Source: Burkholderiales bacterium
Lineage (GTDB): Bacteria; Pseudomonadota; Gammaproteobacteria; Burkholderiales; Thiobacteraceae
Direction: 5' to 3'
DNA: 58,991 nt
Assembly (NCBI GenBank): GCA_018781585.1
Contig: JADMJT010000068.1
Location: 4,165-63,155 of the forward strand
Part shown: positions 52,835 to 58,991 of the stretch, one piece after another
Position numbering within the stretch: the first letter of the stretch is position 1
How the letters are laid out: every line of letters starts with the position of its first letter
Made by a program: the position numbers and the translations under genes
Notes under the pieces: generated by a model
What the model saw: the letters and a program-made list of their open reading frames with translations, nothing else
Told to the model about the DNA's origin: nothing
The model's database searches: none

Positions 52835-55168
52835 TCAAGCCGTCGCCTGATAAAGGTACTTCTGGAAGCCGGAAAATACCCTGCCAATCTCCTCCGGCTT
52901 GCCAAGGTCGGCCACCGCATCGGCGATGGAATCGTGATACTTCAAGCGCAGCAGCGGCGTCAGCTTTGCCTGGTCGAGTTCTTCCACGCCAACGCTGACG
53001 TAGTGCGACAACACGAAATCGAGAAAGGCCTGTTGCTTGCTGTTGAAATGGGTGTTGATTCGCGTCATCGCCTGGGTAGCACGTGCTTCTCGTGTGAGTG
53101 GGGCCAGGGCATAAGCCACATTGGCCAGCACGTCGAACAGGTCGCTTTTCTCCGCGTCGATGATCTTCTGCATCTCATGAAGTTGATCCTTGCCGAAGCC
53201 TTTTTCTGCGAGTCCTTCCAATAGTTTCCTGCGCGTATCCGGCGCGCTCCACAAGGCGCGCAGTTCTTCCTCATCTTTGAAGAACTCTGGCAGCTTGCCG
53301 AACAGTGCCTCCATGAACTGTTGCGCCGACATCGGCGTGCCGTCCGGGTGCCAGAAGCTGGTCACCATCATGTGCTGAATGGTGCGCGCCTTGCCGTCGG
53401 CGAGTTTGACTTTGATTTTCTGCCGCTTTTGATATTCCGTCGCGGGTTCTTGTACTTCGGCGGGCGGGCGTGGAGCGGGAGTTGGCCAAGTTTCCTTTGG
53501 TTCCGGCTCCATCGGCTCGCCATCCCACTCCGGGTCGTTGAAATGATGGTGTGCCTTCACGAAATCGTAAATCGTGAAGTAATCCTTGCCATCATAGAGC
53601 CGCGTGCCACGTCCGATGATCTGCTTGAACTCGATCATCGAATTGATCGGCCGCAGCAAAACGATGTTGCGCACGTTGCGGGCATCCACGCCGGTCGAGA
53701 GTTTCTGCGAGGTGGTCAGGATGGTCGGGATGGTCTTCTCGTTATCCTGAAAATCGCGCAGGTATTGCTCGCCCAAAGCGCCGTCATCGGCGGTGACCCG
53801 CTGGCAGTAATTAGGATCGGTGCTGTTCTTCATCTGGTTGATCAGATCGCGGATCACCAGCGCGTGCGCTTGGTTCGCGCAGAACACCAGCGTCTTCTCC
53901 CGCTGGTCGATCTGCGACATTAAAATTTCGACCCGCTTCTTCTCGCGCGCCTTGATCTCGATGATCTTGTTGAAGTCAGCTTCTTCGTAGCGCTTGCCCG
54001 CCTCGATCTCGCCCTCGACCAGCGTGTCGTCGGGTGTATAGACATACTCGTCCAGCGTTGTGGCAATCTGCTTCACCCGGAACGGCGTCAGGAAGCCATC
54101 GTTGATGCCATCCTTGAGCGAATAGATAAACACCGGCTCGCCGAAATAGGCGTAGGTATCCACGTTGTCGCGGCGCTTGGGCGTAGCGGTCAAGCCAAGC
54201 TGCACGGCGGGGGCGAAGTATTCGAGAATGCCGCGCCAGTTGCTCTCGTCGTTGGCGCCGCCGCGATGGCACTCGTCGATGACGATGAAGTCGAAGAAAT
54301 CCGGCGGGTACTCCCCGAAATAGGGCGATGGCTTTCCATCTATCGGCGGCCCGCTCATGAAGGTCTGGAAGATGGTGAAGAAGATACTGCCGTTCTTCGG
54401 CACCTTGCCCTTTTTGCGGATGTCCGCAGGCTCAATGCGCACTAGCGCATCTTCGGGGAAGGCCGAGAAAGCATTGAACGCTTGGTTGGCCAGAATGTTG
54501 CGGTCGGCCAGGAACAGAATGCGCGGTCGCCGCGTCGGTTCGCCGGTCTTTTTCCAATCACCCAGGTTCCAGCGGCTGTGGAACAGCTTCCATGCGATTT
54601 GAAAAGCGATGAAGGTCTTACCTGTCCCGGTGGCCAGTGTCAGCAGGATGCGCTGCTCTTGATTGGAGATAGCCTCCAATACGCGCTCAATGGCGGTGTC
54701 CTGATAATAGCGGCCCTGAAAATAGCCGCCCCTATCCTCAAACGGTATGGCGGCGAAGCGGTCGTGCCAGACATTCTGCGTTGAGAATGTCAGATTCCAC
54801 AGTTCCTCGGGTGAGGGATACTTTGCAATCTCACCTTCGGTACCGGTGTGCATATCAATACCGTAGATACCTTGGCCGTTGCTCGCATAGGTGAAACGAA
54901 CGGCCAGCTTGCCCGCATAATCCTTGGCCTGCCCCACGCCTTCGGTCAGTGGTTTGGCCCAAGCTTTAGCCTCGACAACCGCGAGCTTGGTATTGCGGTA
55001 CTCCAGCACATAATCGGCGGTGAGCGCCTTGCCCCGGCGGCCAGCACCTTCGATGCGGCCGGGCGTTATCTGGTATTCGCGTCGGATACGGCTGCCTTCG
55101 ACCACGCCCCAGCCCGCCGCCTTGAGGGCGGGGTCAATATGGTCGGCGCGAGTTTCGGCTTCGTTCAT
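52835..55168 (-). CDS. hsdR: type I restriction enzyme, R subunit
   Basis: 777 residues, shorter than EcoKI HsdR (about 1170) but normal for the compact subfamily. N-terminal PD-(D/E)xK nuclease: D52, E66-x-K68 and Q80 (GVGQAKDYA). SF2 helicase motor: Walker A ATGTGKT (179-185), DECHRGG box, GLTATPKR, and motif VI with QIIGRGTRL. The C-terminal helical part binds the MTase. It cleaves unmodified DNA after translocation, in complex with HsdM2S. Last gene of the operon and separated from hsdS by two extra genes; a perfect hairpin overlaps its ribosome-binding region. Confidence 0.95.
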   Translation of the reverse strand: MNEAETRADHIDPALKAAGWGVVEGSRIRREYQITPGRIEGAGRRGKALTADYVLEYRNTKLAVVEAKAWAKPLTEGVGQAKDYAGKLAVRFTYASNGQGIYGIDMHTGTEGEIAKYPSPEELWNLTFSTQNVWHDRFAAIPFEDRGGYFQGRYYQDTAIERVLEAISNQEQRILLTLATGTGKTFIAFQIAWKLFHSRWNLGDWKKTGEPTRRPRILFLADRNILANQAFNAFSAFPEDALVRIEPADIRKKGKVPKNGSIFFTIFQTFMSGPPIDGKPSPYFGEYPPDFFDFIVIDECHRGGANDESNWRGILEYFAPAVQLGLTATPKRRDNVDTYAYFGEPVFIYSLKDGINDGFLTPFRVKQIATTLDEYVYTPDDTLVEGEIEAGKRYEEADFNKIIEIKAREKKRVEILMSQIDQREKTLVFCANQAHALVIRDLINQMKNSTDPNYCQRVTADDGALGEQYLRDFQDNEKTIPTILTTSQKLSTGVDARNVRNIVLLRPINSMIEFKQIIGRGTRLYDGKDYFTIYDFVKAHHHFNDPEWDGEPMEPEPKETWPTPAPRPPAEVQEPATEYQKRQKIKVKLADGKARTIQHMMVTSFWHPDGTPMSAQQFMEALFGKLPEFFKDEEELRALWSAPDTRRKLLEGLAEKGFGKDQLHEMQKIIDAEKSDLFDVLANVAYALAPLTREARATQAMTRINTHFNSKQQAFLDFVLSHYVSVGVEELDQAKLTPLLRLKYHDSIADAVADLGKPEEIGRVFSGFQKYLYQATA

Positions 55169-55170
55169 TA

Positions 55171-55202
55171 GTAATATCCCTGAAAAGGTCCAGGGATATT
55201 AC
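55171..55202 (-). promoter_or_regulatory. perfect 12-bp inverted repeat covering the hsdR ribosome-binding site
   Basis: On the minus strand the arms GTAATATCCCTG and CAGGGATATTAC are perfectly complementary across an 8-nt loop, 2 nt before the hsdR ATG. The second arm holds the only Shine-Dalgarno-like sequence (AGGGA). In RNA the stem would hide it; in DNA it could be an operator. Confidence 0.75.
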
Positions 55203-55238
55203 CTTTTAATCGAGAAATGAGAAAACTACAGGAGGCCC

Positions 55239-55424
55239 TTATACCGCTTGGGCTGAGGAACGGCTATTGGTCTCAACAACAGCTACCTGCTGCTCAGTTG
55301 CCTTCTTTAGAACCACCGTATAAACCTTCTTCTTCTCAGCAGAAGATGCATTTCGGATGAATTCGGCAAACGGCGTTGAGACAACAGCTTTGTGTTTCGA
55401 GAATAATGATTTGATCAGGTTCAT
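55239..55424 (-). CDS. 61-residue protein paired with zeta-like kinase, function unknown
   Basis: 61 residues, basic N-terminal half (MNLIKSLFSKHKAVVSTPFA), then EFIRNASSAEKKKVYTVVLKKA and a polar tail. No domain recognised. It starts 9 nt after the zeta-like gene stop in the same operon, and ends 70 nt before hsdR. By position it is a candidate antitoxin or regulator for the kinase, but zeta antitoxins (epsilon/PezA) normally precede the toxin and look different; this is inference. A weak Shine-Dalgarno (GAG) lies upstream. Confidence 0.65.
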   Translation of the reverse strand: MNLIKSLFSKHKAVVSTPFAEFIRNASSAEKKKVYTVVLKKATEQQVAVVETNSRSSAQAV

Positions 55425-55433
55425 AAGCTAACT

Positions 55434-56156
55434 CTAATTCATTTCCAATAGTTTCACAATATCGGCTCGCGTGTACTTCTCAGGAATATGATGATCAATC
55501 TGATCAATCCCTGCCTTATACATCCGATTCGAGTTGTCATTGTTTTTCAACAATAGATCAACCTGAATGTCTTTGCCAAACTCCTTTTTCAACCGATTAA
55601 CCACATCGCGTGCCGCAAAATATTGATTAATAAAGTCTTCTTTTAGAATCCGCCGTCCTTCGGCTGATTCCCTCGCCTGCACAAACTGCCAAGCCAGTAA
55701 TGGCTCCTGGTATACATACAATATCTGCACTAAACGCCCTTTCTTTAGGGAGCGTTTGACGTTATCGAGCGATTTTTCATAATTAGACATCGTTCCATCC
55801 AAAAGGAAGCTTTGTCCCTGCTGGAGAGCCAGATCATGGATTTTATCCACCAAAATCGAAACTCCCTTCTGAAACAACCAGGCGTTGTTGCCGTCGTAAG
55901 TCTTGAACTCCCGACGCAGATCATCTGGATCAATCCGAATAATGGGGGGGCCGTCGATTTCGTTTATCAACGCAATTGAAGCCTCCGTCTTCCCGGCACC
56001 CGGTGAACCCGCCATGAACACGGATACGGGGTTTTCTTCCGGAAGGTATACATCTGGATTGGTCAACCGTTTTGCAATGTCCTTCTTATGTGCGCGGGCA
56101 AACTCCAGTGCCTCTTGCTGGATTTCATCTTCCTTTTCCGTCAGGGCCATATGCAA
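55434..56156 (-). CDS. zeta-toxin-like P-loop kinase embedded in the hsd operon
   Basis: 240 residues (238 if the third-codon ATG is used). Walker A AGSPGAGKTEAS (49-60), RIDPDDLRREF (74-84), and a Walker-B-like LLDGTMSNYEKS (119-130) are those of the zeta/PezT kinase family, whose toxins phosphorylate UDP-N-acetylglucosamine and block peptidoglycan synthesis. Arg165 and the following ARESAEGRRIL region resemble the family lid. No epsilon/PezA antitoxin is upstream. It follows hsdS by 4 nt, so it is translated with the restriction genes. Activity as a toxin is inferred. Confidence 0.82.
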   Translation of the reverse strand: MHMALTEKEDEIQQEALEFARAHKKDIAKRLTNPDVYLPEENPVSVFMAGSPGAGKTEASIALINEIDGPPIIRIDPDDLRREFKTYDGNNAWLFQKGVSILVDKIHDLALQQGQSFLLDGTMSNYEKSLDNVKRSLKKGRLVQILYVYQEPLLAWQFVQARESAEGRRILKEDFINQYFAARDVVNRLKKEFGKDIQVDLLLKNNDNSNRMYKAGIDQIDHHIPEKYTRADIVKLLEMN

Positions 56157-56160
56157 GTCC

Positions 56161-57321
56161 TCAAAGCTGGCCGCTGAAGGCCTGGTGCAGCAGGGATTTT
56201 TTCAGCGCGTCGAGCGCGGCGAGCTTGCGCTGGTAGAGGGATTCGAGGCGTTGGGTTTCTTCTTGGAGCGATTCAATGCTCTCCACAGTCCTTGCCTGTG
56301 CTTCGACCGACCTTGGAATCGGAATCGGAATCGAATTCAACGCCTTCTGGTTTAGCTTCGGCTGGGCAGCGCCGGTGATGTATTCGTCGAGCTTGATGCT
56401 CTCCAAGTAAAACTCAACGAATCGCTGGGTAGCCATGTTTTCAAACTTCAGGATGTGTGCGTGGTTGTTCACCCAGTATTTGCCTGACACCGAGAAAGCG
56501 ATGGGTGTCGATCTCGCCAGCAAGTTCGCGCCATCCTCAGAGACGAGCAGCGTGTTGCCCTCAAAGATGTAGTCGCCGACGTAATCGACAATGCCGGAAG
56601 CGCCGTAATAAGGATACTCGCCGCTTGTTCGAACGTTCTTGGTGATGGGTATGCGCTTGCTGTCGAGGTTAGTCGAAATCTTATCAACAGTCGTTTCCAC
56701 CCATCCCTCACCACACTGGGTGAAGACGGATTGCAGGTGGCTTTCAAACAGCTCGCGGGCGTTTTGCAGGTTCTTTTCGGCGTTGGTTTTGGCGGTGGCG
56801 ATGCCGTCAAACGCTTCGTCGAGGATGGTGACGATGCGCTGCTGTTCGGGGAGCGGAGGGAGAACAACCGGAAACTCAGTGATGTCGCGTTGGTAGAGGT
56901 GTGGCGTCGTTGCTCCATTGAGCCGGGAGTTCACGATCTCCTGAAAGTATGGACTCGAAAGGCAGCGGTAGAGAAACTTGGGGTGAATTTCTTCACCGCT
57001 TCGGATGAGCAACAGTGATGAGTTGATCGTGGTTCGATCTGGAAGCTCACCGACAATACCAACCTTACCAATCCCTGCTCCGTCTTTGCAGATAAGGACA
57101 TCGTCCTTTTGGAGCATGATCTCTGGGCTCTCGATGTATCGCTCTTCACTGATGTGAAACGCTTCGCTGAAGTCCACATAGTCACCGTAGTTGAGTGAGT
57201 GAACCGAAAGGAACAACGGCCCACTCTTTGTGTATTCCTTGGCAGTCAAACCGCGCCACCCAATGCGGCCTTTTAGCTCAGCCAATTCTCCAAGTTGTTT
57301 TCGTTGCCAGCCCTTCTTCAT
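56161..57321 (-). CDS. hsdS: type I restriction enzyme, specificity subunit
   Basis: 386 residues, two target recognition domains (about 1-160 and 205-345) and two helical spacers (about 160-205 and 345-386). Half-repeats LPPLPEQQRIVTILDEAFDGI and the C-terminal IESLQEETQRLESLYQRKLAALDALKKSLLHQAFSGQL region mark the spacers. Each TRD reads one half of a bipartite site; the site cannot be read from sequence alone. It overlaps hsdM by 4 nt. Confidence 0.94.
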   Translation of the reverse strand: MKKGWQRKQLGELAELKGRIGWRGLTAKEYTKSGPLFLSVHSLNYGDYVDFSEAFHISEERYIESPEIMLQKDDVLICKDGAGIGKVGIVGELPDRTTINSSLLLIRSGEEIHPKFLYRCLSSPYFQEIVNSRLNGATTPHLYQRDITEFPVVLPPLPEQQRIVTILDEAFDGIATAKTNAEKNLQNARELFESHLQSVFTQCGEGWVETTVDKISTNLDSKRIPITKNVRTSGEYPYYGASGIVDYVGDYIFEGNTLLVSEDGANLLARSTPIAFSVSGKYWVNNHAHILKFENMATQRFVEFYLESIKLDEYITGAAQPKLNQKALNSIPIPIPRSVEAQARTVESIESLQEETQRLESLYQRKLAALDALKKSLLHQAFSGQL

Positions 57322-58796
57322 AGTAGTGCTCTGATATTCCCTAGCACCTCGGCGCTCTCCGCATCCAGTGCCGCAATCTCCTCCATGATTGCCTGCGGGC
57401 TGCGGTGGATGACTTCCTCACCACCATTGGGATTTTTCACTGAAAGATCAAAGGTCGCCGGATCAATGCTCGCCGCATCCACACTCCAACTCTTGGGCGA
57501 GTCGGCGAAGGTTTTTTGCAGTTCGATGAACTCGGCCAGGTCGGCATCGTTGAGCGGGTTGGTCTTGCCCATGTTACGGCCGGGGTCGAGCTGGTAGTAC
57601 CAGACCTTGCGCGTCGGCGCGCCTTTCTCTAAGAACAGCACCACGGTCTTCACGCCCGCGCCCAGGAAGGTGCCGCCGGGCATGTCCAACACGGTGTGCA
57701 GCTTGCAGCTTTCCAACAGCGCCTTGCGTAGGGAGACTGAAGCATTGTCGGTGTTGGAGAGAAAGGTGTTCTTGATCACCACGCCACCGCGCCCGCCGGC
57801 TCTGAGGCTCTTGATGAAGTGCTGGAGAAACAGGAATGCCGTCTCGCCGGTGCGGATGGGGAAGTTTTGCTGCACTTCCTTGCGCTCTTTGCCGCCGAAG
57901 GGCGGGTTGGCCAGCACCACGTCGTAGCGGTCCTTGTCCTGAATGTCGGAAATGTTTTCGGCCAGGGTGTTGGTGTGGACGATGTTGGGCGCTTCGATGC
58001 CGTGCAGGATCATATTCATGATCGCCAGGCAGTAGGCGAGCGATTTCTTTTCCTTGCCGTAGAAGGTGCGGGTTTGCAGTGTCTTGATGTCGCTGGTGGT
58101 AAGCCCTTCGGCATTGCTCAGGGACCGTGAGCCTGTCGAACGGAGGTAATCGAATGCCTCGCACAAGAAGCCCGCCGAGCCGCAAGCGCCGTCGTAGATG
58201 CGCTCGCCGATCTTGGGCGCGACCACTTGCACCATGGCACGGATCAGCGGGCGCGGGGTGTAGTACTCGCCGCCGTTGCGCCCGGCGTTGCCCATGTTCT
58301 TGATCTTGGCTTCGTAGAGGTGCGATAGCTCGTGCTTTTCGCTCTGCGAGCGGAAGCGCAATTCGTCAACGTGGTCGATGATCTCGCGCAGGTTATAGCC
58401 GCTGTGAATCTTGTTTTTGATCTCGCCGAAAATCTCGCCGATTTTGTATTCGATGGTGTTCGGCCCGCTGGCTTTTTGCTTGAAGCCGTGCAGGTAGGGG
58501 AAAAGCTTGCGATCCACGAAGTCACGCAGATCGTCGCCGGTCATGGCTTTGTTGTGGTCGAGCTTGCCTTGACTGTCCTTGGGCGCCGCCCAGCTTTCCC
58601 AGCGGTAGGGCGCGTCGAGGATGTAGGTGTATTTCTTGCCCTCCAGCTCGGCCTCCATGGCCTTGTCCTGCTCCAGGCTATCAAGATATTTCAGGAACAG
58701 CAGCCAGGAAGTTTGTTCGGTGTAGTCCAGCTCGGTGGTGCAGCCTGCCTCTTTCCAGAGAACGTCGTCGATATTCTTAAAAGCTTGTTCGAACAT
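57318..58796 (-). CDS. hsdM: type I restriction enzyme, methyltransferase subunit
   Basis: 492-residue N6-adenine methyltransferase. HsdM N-terminal helical domain (1-150), SAM site DGACGSAGF (202-210) and catalytic NPPF (297-300, LANPPFGG). Residues about 219-231 (STGSRSLSNAEGL) look like an insertion, coded by a REP-like palindrome. First gene of the operon. No Shine-Dalgarno is visible before the ATG; a TATAGC box ends 14 nt upstream, so near-leaderless translation is possible. Confidence 0.95.
   Translation of the reverse strand: MFEQAFKNIDDVLWKEAGCTTELDYTEQTSWLLFLKYLDSLEQDKAMEAELEGKKYTYILDAPYRWESWAAPKDSQGKLDHNKAMTGDDLRDFVDRKLFPYLHGFKQKASGPNTIEYKIGEIFGEIKNKIHSGYNLREIIDHVDELRFRSQSEKHELSHLYEAKIKNMGNAGRNGGEYYTPRPLIRAMVQVVAPKIGERIYDGACGSAGFLCEAFDYLRSTGSRSLSNAEGLTTSDIKTLQTRTFYGKEKKSLAYCLAIMNMILHGIEAPNIVHTNTLAENISDIQDKDRYDVVLANPPFGGKERKEVQQNFPIRTGETAFLFLQHFIKSLRAGGRGGVVIKNTFLSNTDNASVSLRKALLESCKLHTVLDMPGGTFLGAGVKTVVLFLEKGAPTRKVWYYQLDPGRNMGKTNPLNDADLAEFIELQKTFADSPKSWSVDAASIDPATFDLSVKNPNGGEEVIHRSPQAIMEEIAALDAESAEVLGNIRALL
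58108..58143. repeat. REP-like palindrome inside hsdM
   Basis: Plus-strand TTCGGCATTGCTCA is followed after a short loop by TGAGCCTGTCGAA, an imperfect palindrome. The TGAGCCTGTCGAA type sequence is a familiar dispersed small repeat in environmental proteobacteria. Here it lies in frame and adds about 12 residues to HsdM between the SAM-binding and NPPF motifs. Confidence 0.65.
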
Positions 58797-58867
58797 AAGA
58801 GGGGGGCGCTATACCGGGGTGATGGATCGCGTTGCGACCGAAGGCGATAATTTACTCGGTATGGACG

Positions 58868-58908
58868 AAAAAAAGCCAGTAACTCTTAATCATATTGAGT
58901 TTACTGGC
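58868..58908 (-). terminator. rho-independent terminator of tRNA-Leu
   Basis: On the minus strand, GCCAGTAAACTC pairs with GAGTTACTGGC (one bulged A) around a loop, followed by seven T. It lies about 30 nt beyond the tRNA 3' end and separates the tRNA from hsdM. Confidence 0.85.
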
Positions 58909-58936
58909 CTGTTCTGTACTGCGTTGGATTGTGTTC

Positions 58937-58991
58937 TGGTGCCGGGAGGGGGAATCGAACCCCCATGGTGTTACCACCGCGGGATTTTGAG
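58937..58991 (-). tRNA. tRNA-Leu(CAA), 3' part, cut by window edge
   Basis: Minus strand: anticodon loop CTCAAAA (anticodon CAA), long class II variable arm with a GGTG/CACC stem, T-arm GGGGGTTCGATTCCCCC, acceptor end TCCCGGC and encoded A-CCA at 58940-58937. The long variable arm and anticodon fix the identity as leucine. The 5' half lies outside the window. Confidence 0.9.

Noticed and set aside
53321-53923. 200-codon plus-strand frame
   Set aside because: Antisense to the hsdR motor domain; no independent signals.

Overview
The window looks like a chromosomal segment of a betaproteobacterium, probably of the Nitrosomonadales type. This is an inference from protein character and gene order (RpmG of 55 residues, a complete system I cytochrome c maturation operon, Hda, pcnB-folK-dgk-panBCD); no rRNA or marker gene fixes the genus. 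Coding density is high, and many same-strand neighbours overlap by 1 to 4 nt (ATGA, TGATG, TAATG).

Layout. 1-5.4 kb: a hybrid histidine kinase cut by the left edge, a membrane diguanylate cyclase and dut. 5.5-7.4 kb: coaBC divergent from radC. 7.6-14.4 kb: ccmABCDEFGHI on the minus strand. 14.5-14.9 kb: rpmB-rpmG with a recognisable promoter and terminator. 15-22 kb: a PAS-GGDEF protein, a fatty acid desaturase, and an overlapping run AI-2E permease / RsmB-type methyltransferase / PLD-type nuclease / MscS channel. 22-26.7 kb: purM-purN followed by two DUF3108 proteins, divergent from hda. 26.7-34.5 kb: thioredoxin, GGDEF-EAL protein, Atm1-type ABC exporter, an uncharacterised coiled-coil protein and pilU. 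34.5-42 kb: nitroreductase, DoxX and pirin, an RND pump with its fusion protein, and a divergent YhaJ-like LysR regulator. 42-52.7 kb: gluQ, hslO, PilZ, HAD phosphatase, a second GGDEF-EAL protein, pcnB, folK, a deoxynucleoside kinase, and panB-panC-panD. 52.8-58.8 kb: a type I restriction-modification operon hsdM-hsdS-(zeta-toxin-like kinase)-(61-residue protein)-hsdR. At the right edge is the 3' part of a tRNA-Leu(CAA) gene with its terminator, just upstream of that operon.

Themes. Surface-lifestyle signalling is dense: two GGDEF proteins, two GGDEF-EAL proteins, a PilZ protein, PilU and a hybrid kinase. The pirin/DoxX/nitroreductase genes, the RND pump and the YhaJ-like regulator look like one response module for aromatic or quinone-like electrophiles. 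The ccm operon implies extensive use of c-type cytochromes. Intergenic spaces carry a family of related inverted repeats (CCACGGAG/ACAC type). Two of these share an almost identical 29-nt tail placed 16-24 nt before the start codons of gluQ and folK.

The most novel-looking system is the hsd operon. It carries a zeta/PezT-like P-loop kinase and a small conserved-looking partner between hsdS and hsdR, a perfect 12-bp hairpin covering the hsdR ribosome-binding region, and a REP-like palindrome inserted in frame in hsdM.
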